Below, in pieces: positions 10,560 to 21,675 of a DNA stretch of 64,000 nt. The stretch's first letter is position 1, and each line of letters begins with the position of its first letter. This DNA is from Chrysogorgia sp. JL179-B06. Its lineage: Eukaryota > Cnidaria > Anthozoa > Scleralcyonacea > Chrysogorgiidae. The stretch covers positions 369,501 through 433,500 of the forward strand of contig JAYKKM010000016.1 of the NCBI GenBank assembly GCA_035772405.1, read 5' to 3'. Under the pieces are notes generated by a model. It did no database searches. It was not told the DNA's origin and saw only the letters and a list, made by a program, of their open reading frames with translations. The position numbers were made by a program, and so were the translations under genes.

Positions 10560-10760
10560 TGAGCTTTCACGAGTTTAAAATCTAACCAATCATGTGTGTT
10601 GAAATTGTTTGATTGACAGTTGTTGAATTATTTAACCAATCAGCTTTCAATAGCTTAAAATCTAACCAATCATATTTGTTGAAATTTTTTGATTGATGGA
10701 TAGTTGAACACCAATCACAACTTAATACTATTAACCAATCGACAAATTTTGAATAAATGA
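10560..10760. repeat. Short dispersed motif TTAACCAATCA repeated in a promoter-like region
   Basis: The motif TTTAACCAATGAGC / CTAACCAATCATG / TTTAACCAATCAGC recurs about six times in 200 bases, in two alternating forms. CCAAT boxes at such density upstream of the 10773 gene could be regulatory sites. Function is inferred only from position and repetition. Confidence 0.45.
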
Positions 10761-10772
10761 TATAGTTTTATT

Positions 10773-12316
10773 ATGAGGAAAAATAGTATAAATATTCGGA
10801 TAAAAACATTTAAAAATTTAGTTATGAGTTTATACGATGAGTTAACGCGTTTGGATTGTCCCTATAACTCTATTAAAGATAAGTCTTTTTTAAAAGAATC
10901 AGTGAGCCATTATTTGAAAAAAATTACACATGTGATTGATTGTGAAATTTTTTATTTAAATCATCAATGGATTTATCGCGAGGTATCGGTGATTTGTTTA
11001 GAAAATGGAGATTTTGAATCTTTCCAATGCTACGATTCATCATTACCTGATTTTAAAGATTTGAATTATTTAGAAAGAAAAACTATTATTTGTCAGAAAC
11101 GTTTACACGGATTGTATTATGTGAATAAAAAACAACACCGCTATTTGGATAAAAAAGAAATGGTTTATCGACTGAAATGGGTTTATGGATCACACTCTTA
11201 TGTTTTTGGATATAAAGGTGGAACTTTGGAGTCTATATTATGTGCAAAACTTAAGTTATCATGTGTCAATTTGGAACATTTTAATATTGAAAAATATTCT
11301 ACATTAATTGAAAAGTATAATATTAAAGAAAAATGTTGTAAATATCATGAATCACAGATTCATCATTGTTCGTTGTATGAAATAATTTTGTTTAGTGTTC
11401 AAATTATGGAAAAAATAAATAGAGTATGGAATAGGACTCTACAGATTGTGCCAGTAAATTTCAGAAAAGTTGCTCCAAAAACTGCTAAAAAGTTGCTTAA
11501 AAGTTGCCAGAAAATTGGAAAAGTTGCTCTTAAATTTGAAAAAGTTGCTATTAATTGCTAGTATATTTCATGGACTATTCATACAAAAAACATACTAAAA
11601 ACGGAGCAGGTACAATTTATTGTACTAAGTAAACAACAAAACAATTTCAAGACAAGATTTAGAACTAGCATATACTGCTAATCTATCAGATTAAAACTGT
11701 AAGTTCAAAGTCTCTAGCAACTTAAATGCATTTGCGCTGATCAATTTATTTTAGCGTTGTTGTATCGAAGCGTCACTGAGGATTCAAGATAGTCCGTAAG
11801 TGAGGAATCTTGCTGGGCGTTGAATCCATTGTTCAATAGACTAAAGACTCTTTCGGCAGAAGCTGAACTTGGTTGCAAGAGCAATAGTTTCTTAACCAAA
11901 GCTGACCAATTCGGTAGAGTCTTACTATGGGGCCTTAGTCACGCGAGTCGCGAGATCATTTATGAATAACCGCTGAAAACCTCACGCATCGCTCACGGGC
12001 GCATAAACAAAGCCTGCATGCTCTTTTCGATTATTTTGTTGATCCAGAGATCTAAATAAGTCATTACTGCAATCAAATATGTTTATGGTCGAGATTTTAT
12101 TTAATAATTTGTGAGGAATTAGCAGTGTGGAATGTGTAAAAACCTAAAAGTTGCTTACTGTTGCTCAAAAAGGCAAAAGTTGCTCCAGGTTGCTCGAAAC
12201 CAGAAAAGTTGCTCAAATCTTCAAAAGTTGCTCAAAAGTTGCCGAGCACAATCTGTAGAGGCCTAGTATGGAAACAACAATATTTTTTATCACTCTATAA
12301 AAGTTTGAAACATTGA
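10773..12316 (+). pseudogene. Conserved 'LHGL/KGG' virus-element protein interrupted by a hAT-type insertion
   Basis: The frame opens at 10773 and shows WIYREVSVICLENGDF, LHGLYY, then GYKGGTLESIL and CVNLEHF, followed by CC.YH and HHCSLYE. This order resembles an RNase H-like, exonuclease-like protein common in such animal-genome virus elements; the assignment rests on remembered pattern and is tentative. At 11432 an 834-bp transposon splits the gene. After it, one copy of the duplicated target GTATGGAA restores the frame, which ends at 12316. Confidence 0.55.
11432..12265. mobile_element. Non-autonomous hAT-type transposon, 8-bp TSD
   Basis: The ends are 20-bp inverted repeats, TAGGACTCTACAG... 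and its reverse complement with one mismatch. They are flanked by a perfect 8-bp duplication GTATGGAA at 11424-11431 and 12266-12273. An 8-bp duplication and a TAG start fit hAT elements. The interior has many AAAGTTGCTC/AAAGTTGC repeats in subterminal zones at both ends (11473-11550 and 12155-12250), typical of hAT subterminal transposase sites. No transposase is encoded. Confidence 0.85.
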
Positions 12317-12338
12317 ACATTAATGTAGTGTTTTAAGA

Positions 12339-12932
12339 ATGGATGTATTGGTAGGTCAAATGGATCCTTGAAGATATACTGATCGATATTTGACATGTAG
12401 ATATATTTGGGATTTTATTGACAGTTTTAGTTCGAATGAAGATGGAATTGAAGCGTACCATGTATTATTTAAGATTTCAGATACCTATGCTTCTACAATT
12501 TACACGATTAAAATATATTTTTATTTGAAAGAAGATATCGACGGGAGTTGTTTTTTTGTAATTCAACTGTTTCAAGATAAAGAAAAAGAACTTGTTCCTG
12601 GTTGTATATTAAAACATTTTCAATGTTTATTTTCAACGTATATGGAACATAATTTATTAAACTTCTGTTTTCCTTATTCTAAAGAAACAATTAACGTTTG
12701 GTTAAATAACAATTTTCCTGAAAAATTTCATTGTTATGATAATCTTACTTCTTATTTTATTTTTTGTATATTTAATGATTATCTATATTGGAGACAAAGA
12801 CCAATTAATTGTGTAGAAATTGCTAGTACAATACGTAGTTTTTATTTGACAGCAATGACAAATTTTAACATTCTTAATAATGAAAAATTCACTCTTAAAC
12901 GTTGTGAATTGGTTGATACAAATGTAAAATAA
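12339..12932 (+). pseudogene. Unknown AT-rich-element gene with TGA at codon 11
   Basis: The ATG at 12339 opens a frame that meets TGA at 12369-12371 and then continues uninterrupted to 12932 (about 190 further codons). There is no other nearby ATG in frame, so either the TGA is a recent nonsense mutation or translation starts elsewhere. The protein is aromatic-rich with no recognised domain. Confidence 0.55.
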
Positions 12933-13003
12933 AAATGGAATAATAAATATTTTTGTTTGACAAAAAAGAAAAGATAAAGAATATTTTTTTTTATTTTTTA
13001 ATA

Positions 13004-13272
13004 TTAATACATTCTTATTTTCTCTAAATATCCCCCATATCTACGATGTCGTGGTTGTACTATTCCTCCTTTTTGAGATTTATTTTTTAGTGTTTTTAAG
13101 ATTCCAACACCTTTATTAATTTCGTTGATGATATTTTTACCTAACGCGTTAGTTATTTTTATTCCCCCACGTTGTTTTTTAGTTTCTCTAAAACCACCAC
13201 CTCTTTGTTTTTTTTGCCTTTAAATCCTTTACCTAATAATTTTACATATCTTCTACATTTCCTACACCCCAT
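13004..13272 (-). pseudogene. Basic Gly-Gly core-like protein (adenovirus pX/mu-like), one frameshift
   Basis: It starts at an ATG (13272) with MGCRKCRRYVKLLGKG. After an A-rich run near 13208 the frame shifts by one, and the other frame continues with KQRGGGF, KKQRGGIKIT and SQKGGIV to a TAA at 13004. Multiple GG sites following basic residues resemble adenain cleavage sites in adenovirus/adintovirus core precursors. The region length (269 nt) is not a multiple of three, consistent with a single indel. The adenain relic at 20707 would be its processing partner. Confidence 0.6.
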
Positions 13273-13278
13273 TATGAT

Positions 13279-14148
13279 TTATCGTGTTTTTCTTTTCCAA
13301 TAGTTTGGACCATAATTAGCAAAAATTTCTTCATGGGGTTTTATACGTTTTGAACTTTCTAAAAAGTATTTATTATTTTTTTTTTTATAAGTAAAGTAGG
13401 AATTATTTTTATATTTTGATCCTCTTTTTCCATTATTTGCAAAACGAGCTGCAGAATAAGTACTTAAATCAGCATCCAAACAATTGTTGGGAGTATCACA
13501 AATACTATAGTTGGCGTTTACATCTATACCGTATTTTCGATTTAATTCTGTTTGATTTGTTTTTCGACCAGTGTATTGGATTATTGTTTTTTTTGGATTA
13601 AATTGATTTTTCCACGCGAACAATCCCTTTCCAGCATTTGGAATATTTGATTTTTTTACACGTAAGTTATCTTCTTTTGATAAATGGATCCAACATTTTG
13701 GGGTATGGGCGGTGCGTTTACGACATCTTATTCTTTTTACAGTATTACTTTTACATTGAAGAACATCCCGTATACTTTGTGATTTATTAACGACACGTGA
13801 GGTATTATTTCGTTTTTTACTGGTAATTTCATTCTAACCATAATTAAATATTGTTTTAATTCCGAGATAGAACGTATTATTATTTTTAATAAAATTTATA
13901 ATACACTCAATTTTATATATAATAGATGATGATAATTGATATATATATTTTTTTAAATCTTCTAATCTTTCTTGTATCACTAAATAATTAATATAAATGA
14001 TTTCCTCATTATCTTCTGTAAAATTTAATAGACATTCACGAAATATTTCTGGTGAAAATAAAACACAAGCATCATTATCTAAAACCTCATAGGCTATATA
14101 AGATTCGTTATTTTTCAAATAAATTTCTATATGTATAGTTTCACACAT
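13279..14148 (-). pseudogene. SET-domain lysine methyltransferase-like protein with internal TAG
   Basis: One frame runs from the ATG at 14148 to 13279, broken only by a TAG at 13834-13836. The N-terminal 104 residues are unrecognised. The C-terminal part is a small SET domain: a GKGLFAWKNQF strand, IIQYTGRK, then AARFANNGKRG (the NH-type cofactor/substrate region) and EEIFANYGPNYW (ExxxxYG at the active-site end). SET domains methylate lysines, usually of histones, and are known in several large and mid-size eukaryotic viruses. The stop may be a nonsense mutation, or there may be two genes; no ATG follows the TAG closely. Confidence 0.75.
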
Positions 14149-14164
14149 TATTTTTAGAAAAAAA

Positions 14165-14314
14165 ATGGGTAATTGGATGGGTGCTGGAGATAAACCGTTG
14201 GTGACCTTTACCTGTATTAGTGTAAAAGAGGCAGATCATATTAATATAGGGGATCTTGTTGATGAAGAGGAAAACAAAAAAAATAAAAAAAACCTCATGT
14301 ATTTCTTGTTTTAG
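14165..14314 (+). CDS. Small protein with N-myristoylation-like start (MGNWMG)
   Basis: This 49-residue ORF starts 17 bases from the divergent start of the SET gene. MGNW at the N-terminus has the Gly-2 needed for myristoylation. The end lies in an A-rich run (KKNKK), where a single-base slip would extend the frame by another ~20 codons, so the real protein may be longer. Function is unknown; myristoylated small proteins are common in the virions of this lineage. Confidence 0.45.
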   Translation: MGNWMGAGDKPLVTFTCISVKEADHINIGDLVDEEENKKNKKNLMYFLF

Positions 14315-14333
14315 AAGAAGAAAAGAACAAAAC

Positions 14334-17300
14334 CATGGAGAATCAACAGAAGGAATTTAAATATAATAACAAAGAAATAGAACGTTTAGTAAGTTTGTTT
14401 GAAAGTGAAAAAAACAACTCAAACAAATGAGGATAATATTATTAGTGTTGAGAAAATTAATGAAAAAGAAAACGAAAAGTTTAAAGTGAATAAACAAACT
14501 TTTTCAATATCTATTGCTCGTAAAGCGGGTGTTAATTTCATAGCTTTTATACAATCGTTGACGTTACTTTTTACTTATTTGATTAATTATGCACGTACAA
14601 GTGTAAAAAATAATGATGACTATGTGCGATTTATTTTTAGTCATGCCCCTAAGAGTTTTTTTCTCTACAGCTGTAATGAAATTAAGTGATGTTAATGTAA
14701 AATATTTTTTGAATATTTTTGAAAAACATATGGAAAGTAATCAAGAAATGATAGCGAACGGATGGAAATGTACTGTAGTTATTCAAACTTTTCCATCGGG
14801 ATTATCAGCTAATAATTTATCAAGTAACAAAAAAAAACCCTTTAATTAGGAGAAAAAAAATTTACAATAGATTAAATAAAGCAAATGAAAATGATAGTGG
14901 TGGGGGTAAAGTAAATAAATCTATAACAAAATATGATCGTAAATTTCGCACTGGAGTTTTTTATATTATCAGTACTAAGTTAACGCAAACAATTAAAAAT
15001 TGTTGTTTTGCGTTATCTATTTTAGTAGGTCTATCGTTTTTGTATAAAGATCATAGGTATGAAACAATGACTAAACAACCTAGTAAAAGTATTGATGAAT
15101 TATTTAGTATTGGAGAAATACGTGATGTGTATAAAAAATCGGGTATACCCGAGGGTGATGAAGTTAAAGTTAAACAATTTTCGATTGTGTACGAAAAATT
15201 TCTTAATGCCCAAGGTGTTGATTTGGTGGTGTATTCAGATCTCGATTTAGATAATATCATTTATGATTCACGTACAGATTCTGAAGGAAATCTTATTAAA
15301 TTAACTAATAATATAGTATGTTTATGGTTAAATAATAAACATTATTATGTTGTTTTAAATATGAAGGAATTTTCTAAAATACAACCCAATAAATTTTGTA
15401 TTAAATGTATGAGTTATTTTTCACATGGGAAATTATTGATTCACACGTGTGTCGAACTAATTTAACATGTCAAAAATGTTATAAAAATAATTTATGCCCT
15501 AAAGATATAACAAAGATTCAATGTTCTAATTGTAAAATATTGTTTTATAATCAAACATGTTATTTAAATAATTTAACCCATAAAATTTTTAAACCTTCTC
15601 AACAAAATAATTCACGTTTAACTCCTTGTCAATATATGTTTTTATGTGAACCATGTTATAAAATATGTTCTAGATTTTCTTTTATTCAACGTGATAAAAG
15701 TGTAAAACATGATTGTTCTAAAAGATTTTGTTATCGTTGTAATAGTTATCAGAAACAGACACATTATTGTTTTATGAAAACACTATCTATTCCAAAAAAT
15801 AAAAAACAACCACCTACATTATTTTTTTTCGATTTTGAAACAAAAGTAGATGACAATAAAATGTTAGTTCCTTTTTATTGTATAGTACAAAAAGTATGCA
15901 TGCGCTGTCAAGATATCCCTTTTAAAAAACAACAAATTCCGTTAATAACACAATCGTGTTTTATTGATGAAAATATTGAAGCTGTTAGTTGTTGTGGATA
16001 TAGACAATTTCTTTTTGATAATAATAATAGTGCTGTTGTTGAAGATTTATGTAGTTTTATATTGGAACAAGAGGGTTCTGTTTGGATTGCCCATAATGGC
16101 GCGAGATTTGATACAATTTTTATTTTTATATATTTATTAGAAAAATTAAAAATTATTCCAAAAACTATTATGAATGGTACTAAAATAATGAGCTTAGAAA
16201 TATGCGAAAAGAATATTCTATTTTTAGATAGTTATTTTTTTTTAACGATGCCCTTATCAGCTATTCCTAAATGTATGGGTCTTCTCGAAGATGAAAAAGG
16301 GTTTCACCCCTATAGATTTACTGATTTAAAGTATAGAGGGGATATGATTTATAGGGAATATTTTGATATAGATAATATGAGTGATAAAGATAAATTTGAA
16401 AAATGGTTTAATGAAAAAGAAAAAAGTATATATATTTTTCGCAATGAAATATATTATTGTTGTGAGGATGTGAATATTTTAAGAAAAGGGTGTGTAAAAT
16501 TTTCATCCATGATAAATTCGATTGCTTGTGTAGCACCTTTTTATGAAAAAAATTGTATGACTATTGCAAGTTTAGCATTAAAAATATTTCGTTAAAACTT
16601 TTTAAATGAAAAATGTGTGGGGATAATTGCTGCAGGAGGTTATCGATGCAATGTAAATCAAAGTTTAGAAGCGTTTTGTTGGTTGTATGAAATTAATAAA
16701 TATTTATCAGGACGATTAGAATATAAAGGTTCTGCTCAAGGAGAAAAAAAAATATTGGGACGGTTTGTTAACGGATTTGATGATAATACAGTTTATCAAT
16801 TTCATGGATGTTTTTTTCACCGATGTTCTCGTTGTTTTGAACAATATGAAATGAATACTTTAGTGAATGAAAAATTTGGAACATTATACTCGAAAACTCA
16901 ACGTTTTACAAATGAATTGTTAAATGCAGGATATAAAGTTGTTGAAAAATGGGAATGTGAATTTTTAAATGAAAAAAAATATAGTTGTAGCGATATTATT
17001 GAATTGAAACAAAATTAATTAAAATAAATTAAAATTTTTGGATATACAATATTAACTCCCCGTGATGGATTATATGGTGGGCGAACTTCTTCTATTTGTT
17101 TATTTAGAAATATAAAACAAAATGAACAAATTAATTGTGTAGACTTTACATCGCTATATCCTTTTGTTCAAAAAGAATTTGTTTTCCCGGTCAGACACCC
17201 TAAAATTTTCGTTAATGAAGAGTGTGAGAATATAAATATAAAATATATTTTCGGTTTGATTAAATGTCGTATATTACCCCCGCAAAATCTTTTTTTTGGT

Positions 17301-18419
17301 GTTTTACCCGTTAGAGTAGCTGGAAAATTATTATTTCCTTTATGTAATCAATGTGCTATCGATAAATGTGATAAATGTATACATAATGAAAACGATCGCT
17401 GTTTACAGGGGACATGGTGTAGTGTTGAAATTAATAAAGCTGTTGATAATGGATATAAAATAATTCAAATCTATGAAATATATCATTATGATCGGCAAGA
17501 AAAAATCTTTGTTGATTATGTAAACGATTTTTTAAAACTAAAACAAGAGGCGTCGGGTTTACCTAGTGAATGTTTTAATAGTGATGGTAGTAAAAATAAA
17601 ATTAAAATTAACCAGTATTGTCAAGATTATTTGAATCATGAACATATTAGTTTAGATAAAGACAAAATAGAAAAAAATCCCGGTCTAAGAACTATAGCGA
17701 AAACATTATTAAATTCCTTGTGGGGTAAATTTGCACAAAATGAAAATAACACGCAAGTTGCTTTGTTAAATGATTATGAGGAATTATTAGTTTTAGCTAA
17801 CGATAGGAGTAAATTTTACGTAAATTTAACGTCTTTAGATTTTATTAATGATACTTTTTTACGTTGTACATATGAAAATGTAGATGAAGCTACAGTAGCT
17901 TTAAAAACGGGTAATATTGTTATCGCATGTTTTGTTACAGCTTATGCTCGGCTACAGTTATATGATGTAATTGAAAAATTAGGAAAACATGTTTTATATT
18001 TTGATACCGACTCGATTATTTATGTGAGTGATGAAAATACTTGTTCGATTAAAACCGGTAATTATTTAGGAGAATTAACCAATGAATTAAAAGAAAATGA
18101 ATGGATTACTCAATTTTGTTCAAGTCCTAAATGTTATTCTTATATTACTAATTTAAACGAAGAAGTAGTTCATGTAAAAGGATTTTCGTTAAAAAATAAA
18201 GCGAAAGATATCTTAAATTTTAAAACATTAAATAAATGTGTTGAAGATAAAGATCAAATCATTACAATTAGATATGAAAATAAAATATGTAAAGATAAAT
18301 AAAATAATATTTTTATTAATAGCGAAATTAAAAAATTTTCATTTACTTTTAATAAACGTATTGTTAAAGTGCATATAAGCCCTACAGGGTTTTTAGTTAT
18401 TCGTGTAGACCACGAAAAA
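14334..18419 (+). pseudogene. Protein-primed-type family B DNA polymerase, multiply frameshifted
   Basis: Collinear polymerase blocks lie in several frames. They comprise an N-terminal block (14334-14849), a linker (to 15465) and a Cys-rich zinc block with exonuclease motifs FFFDFET, IAHNGARFDT and CCEDVNILRKG (15405-16595). An insert with HGCFFHRC and WECEF (16617-17018) follows, then motif A VDFTSLYPF, GTWC, motif B TLLNSLWGKF and motif C YFDTDSIIY (to 18302), and a C-terminal tail to 18419. This subfamily (GTWC plus the HGCF insert) differs clearly from the Polinton polymerases at 28.7 and 59.7 kb. The breaks are short indels at about 14400, 14630, 14850, 15440 and 17020, and a stop at 16593. 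It is a fossil replicative polymerase. Confidence 0.9.
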
Positions 18420-18887
18420 TGACCTAATAAAGTATTTCACAGTTTTTTATTTGGTCCTTTCGTTTCCGAGATATTGCTCTTCAAACATAGCCATTTGGCG
18501 TTGTTTGCATAAAAAAGCCGTGCGTGAGAGAGTCCTGGTACTCAGGGACGGATTAGATTTCACAAACAAGGAATACATAGCGTTTTGGACAACAACAAGT
18601 TCAAAAGATCATATATCAAGTGAAATCGCCGCGATATCACGCTCAAATTCAGACTCAAATGAGTATGAAAGCCCATTGTCTAGCTCAGATAATATAATCG
18701 AGGAAGAAACTGAACTATCGGCAAAATATGAGGACGAGTCTGATGACTGTTTCATGGACGCCTACGCTGATGAGCCGTTGGCTGACGAAGAATGGCTTGC
18801 CGCGTATGAAAGAAGAAGGGAGGAGGACAAAAAACACTTGGAACAACTTACTCGAAGGTGGAATGGTGCTGAATCCGTCAAATCTTG

Positions 18888-19248
18888 GTACGTTCATTGC
18901 GCCATATTTGTCATATCTTTCATCAATTTATTTTATGTACAGTATGGTATGGGTTTATTGGTTTATTGTATAGCCTATACAGGGTGTCCCAAAAAAAAGG
19001 CTACCTTTTCAAATTCAAATGAGCGTGTTAATTTAAACAACCTATTGTGTTCAATGTCAAAGGGGTTTTAATGCATGCACACACGGGTGATTAAGAATAA
19101 CTTCAAGTCTGCGTTTGGAAAGCGTTCAGAAGCGTTTTGTATTTCAAAAGCGATAATGAATTTCAAAGAACTACAATAGGTTGCTTGAATTAACATGCTA
19201 ATTTGAATTTGAAAAGGTAGCCTTTTTTTTGGACACACTGTAGTATAG
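18888..19248 (+). other. Intron of the P2X7-like fragment
   Basis: The donor GTACGT and acceptor TAG have consensus form. Removing the intron splits a Trp codon and joins KSW directly to the CKCGNC zinc motif, which is the family's usual sequence order. An intron argues that this fragment was moved as DNA, not as a retrocopy. Confidence 0.65.
18980..19240. mobile_element. Mariner-type MITE, 261 bp, TA target
   Basis: The inverted ends are about 40 bp long: CAGGGTGTCCCAAAAAAAAG at the left and its near complement ending GGACACACTG at the right. Both are flanked by TA (18978-18979 and 19241-19242), the Tc1/mariner target. It has no coding capacity and lies wholly in the intron. Confidence 0.85.
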
Positions 19249-19468
19249 GTGCAAGTGTGGGAACTGTAATGTCATTGTAACTGTAAAACCCTAGGGAAAT
19301 GTTCGACTGTTTCGTGCATAACTTGAACATCCTGGCTTTGGAGTTTGGTCCAGTTTGTCTCAACAGATGGAGTTTGAACACTTTTCAGAAACGAGACGGG
19401 CGTCGATACAATCAAATATTATCAAAAGAAAGGTAATATGAGTTATCACTGTAACTGTTTCACTACCA

Positions 19469-20160
19469 TTTCATCACCCGTTTATGTTAACATTGTGCGG
19501 TCCTAGTCAATGTGGAAAAACATTTTGGATTTTACAATTACTAAATTATATTGAGTCAATGATAACACCAAAAATTACGAAAATTGTTTATCTTTATTCC
19601 ATATATCAACCATTATACGATAAAATGCACACGGTTTTGGAAGAGAAAAAAATGAATTTCGAATTTATTGACTGTAAGAAGGGTATACCCGATATTACTG
19701 ATATACAAACAAATACAACTGATAATACATTAATTATTTTAGACGATCTTATGTTAGTAGGTACATCGTCAAAAGAAAATCTTGATCAAATTGATAATAT
19801 TGCAACTCAAGATGTTCATCATCGTAATGTAAGCGTAATTTTTGCATGTCAAAACTTATCTTACGGTAATGGAAGTTGCGAAATTTACGTATCAATAGTC
19901 ATTATTATATCATGTTTAAAAATTTAAGTGATTGTAGAAATATGTATACAATATGTGATAATAAGAAAATAAATAGAAGTCAATTTGATAAAATATTAGC
20001 TGATATTAATAAACATCCCTATGGATATTTATTATTCGATAATTGTAATAAAGGATATGATAATTGTAGAATAAGAACAAATATATTTCCTAATGAAAAA
20101 ACCATTGTATATGATTGTGTTAAAAATAATAATTTTGTAATAATTTTCACCAATTTATAA
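19469..20160 (+). pseudogene. A32/FtsK-HerA-type genome packaging ATPase, one frameshift
   Basis: Walker A is GPSQCGKTF, Walker B is TLIILDDLM, and the later HHRNVSVIFACQNL block matches the sensor region of virus packaging ATPases. The frame changes near 19875, after which NSHYYIMFKN and YGYLLFDNC complete the C-terminal half. The upstream PFHHPF residues in frame suggest that the natural N-terminus lies at or before 19469, where the P2X7-like insertion ends. It would pump DNA into the capsid. The sequence is far from the Polinton ATPase at 44665, supporting a different virus lineage. Confidence 0.85.
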
Positions 20161-20259
20161 ATAAAGAATACCTTTTTTTATTTCGTTATCTTATTTGCTA
20201 TATAAGTAAAAAATAATAAAGGGGCAAAAACAAACAAAGATCCTAGAAGTTTCATCGTG

Positions 20260-20520
20260 ATGAAAAAAAAATCAATACAATTAAAAGGGAAGAAAGAAAT
20301 TTGGAAAATGTTTTCTCGAGATGCTAAACATACCTATATTGATATTCCTAAGAAAATGTATACAAGGGTAAAACGTATAATAAGCGGTAAAAGAAGAAGA
20401 AATAGGAAAAATGTTAGACATATAGGAGGGGGTGTGGGGAAACGTAAAAGGAACCAAAAAGGCGGGTTTCTACCTGCTTTAGCTTTAGAACCGCTGTCAC
20501 TATTGAGTTCAATATTTTAA
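20260..20520 (+). CDS. Basic core-like protein with KGGFLPAL processing site
   Basis: This 86-residue ORF is very rich in Lys and Arg in its first 65 residues (RVKRIISGKRRRNRK), then HIGGGVGKRKRNQKGG and FLPALALEPLSLLSS. A basic region followed by GG-F and a hydrophobic tail is the layout of adenovirus pX/mu-type core precursors and their adintovirus relatives, cleaved after GG by adenain. I chose the ATG at 20260 rather than the overlapping upstream GTG. The ORF is intact. Confidence 0.65.
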   Translation: MKKKSIQLKGKKEIWKMFSRDAKHTYIDIPKKMYTRVKRIISGKRRRNRKNVRHIGGGVGKRKRNQKGGFLPALALEPLSLLSSIF

Positions 20521-20706
20521 ATAAAACAGACAATTGTGAATTGTGTTGTAAATATGTTTAATTAAAATTTTGATTTATTAAAAGAACAACAACTTTGATT
20601 ATTAGCTTTTATTAGCTTTGATTATTTTTTATTATAAATATTAACTATTACCTTTCCTAGTATAATTATTTTACGAGCTAATTTAATATCATTAATTAAT
20701 TAATTT
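20521..20706. other. AT-rich convergent intergenic region
   Basis: This short spacer lies between the convergent core-like and protease genes. It holds TTATTAGCTTTTATTAGCTTTG-type short direct repeats and nothing else recognised. It probably carries both polyadenylation regions. Confidence 0.35.
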
Positions 20707-21160
20707 TTATTTTTTGCTTTTAAATAACAAATATTTTTTTGTTTGTTGTATATCGTTTTTACATTTATTATGTAAATAATAAAGACTCCGATTTCCACAT
20801 ACTACCGTTGCTCGGGATTGAAGTGGAATTTTTTGATCATACACAAATGTCAAGTTATTTCTTTTGGCATAAGACAACCAATACGTTCGTCTATAAAAAC
20901 TAACTTTTTGTGCAAAACTATCTAAAAAATACATATGTTATCCCAAATAGCTATCCAATGCTGTCACTTATCTTTTGATTCATCTGTATTCCAAATCCAA
21001 CATGAAGGAAATTTAATTTTGTCAGGAAATACATCCGCAGGATAAGCACCCAAAAAATATTTGTTTAAAAAAGCATTTGTATTTGCTATTTTATTAATAT
21101 CATTGGTATACAAAAATTTATTTAAAAAACATAAAACAGGAATCACTTTTTTTCTTCTTT
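20707..21160 (-). pseudogene. Adenain-type (adenovirus maturation) cysteine protease, broken
   Basis: The order YFLGAYPADVFP, SCWIWNTDES, QHWIAIWDN (catalytic His), YFLDSF, and VVCGNRSLYYLHNKC (catalytic Cys) is characteristic of adenovirus-like C5 proteases found in adintoviruses and Polintons. A TGA interrupts the frame between WNTDESKDK and QHW near 20965. The frame then shifts just after WDN near 20940. The usual Tyr/His-Cys in CGxxC is changed (CGNRSLY). The N-terminus runs directly into the satellite at 21166, so it may be truncated. It would process the GG-containing precursors of the same element. Confidence 0.8.
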
Positions 21161-21373
21161 TTATTTGACCATATTTAAATCCTCTCTCATATTAATTATT
21201 ATTCTTAAAGCCCTCTGTATACAAGAAGTCGTGTATCGCTTCGCTACTTTGGGAAGTGCGCTCGAGAGGCCTTGCACCACGCTATGGTTAGATGCGATGT
21301 CTGCCTGTTGGTGTTTAAGTGAAAGCGGCCGAATTAATACGTATATGGAGAAATCACTGACTGTTCTGATCGT

Positions 21374-21445
21374 GTCTCATTAGCTCAAAGGTCAGAGCGC
21401 CGAAACGTTGATTCGGAGACCAGGGTTCGATTCCCGGTTGGGGCA
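21374..21445 (+). tRNA. tRNA-Asn(GTT)-like sequence, array 1 copy 1
   Basis: A 72-nt cloverleaf with perfect 4-bp D and 5-bp anticodon stems (CCGAA/TTCGG), 7-nt loop ACGTTGA with anticodon GTT, and T-loop TTCGATT. Position 33 is C instead of the near-universal U, so decoding function is doubtful. Confidence 0.5.
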
Positions 21446-21675
21446 GTCACTTTTTCCATATACGTATTTGACCATATTTAAATCCTCTCTCATATTAATT
21501 ATTATTCTTAAAGCCCTCTGTATACAAGAAGTCGTGTATCGCTTCGCTACTTTGGGAAGTGCGCTCGAGAGGCCTTGCACCACGCTATGGTTAGATGCGA
21601 TGTCTGCCTGTTGGTGTTTAAGTGAAAGCGGCGAATTAATACGTATATGGAGAAATCACTGACTGTTCTGACCGT

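Larger units (their letters stand above)
18435..19463 (+). pseudogene. P2X7-like zinc-domain gene fragment inserted between polymerase and ATPase
   Basis: Exon 1 ends with an acidic stretch, then YADEPLADEEWL and a coiled basic segment ending KSW. A GTACGT donor (18888) and a TATAG acceptor (19247-19248) bound an intron. Exon 2 opens CKCGNCNVI and later shows, in shifted frames, EHPGFG and PVCLNRWSLNT. This is the pattern of the P2X7-receptor C-terminal zinc-binding domain found in many invertebrate orphan proteins. Exon 2 carries stops, so this is a pseudogene. TTTCAC occurs at 18435-18440 and 19458-19463 and may be a target duplication. Confidence 0.65.

Noticed and set aside
6253..21160. 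Alternative genetic code to explain stops in the AT-rich genes
   Set aside because: TAA, TAG and TGA all interrupt genes and many breaks are frameshifts, so ordinary decay is the better explanation.
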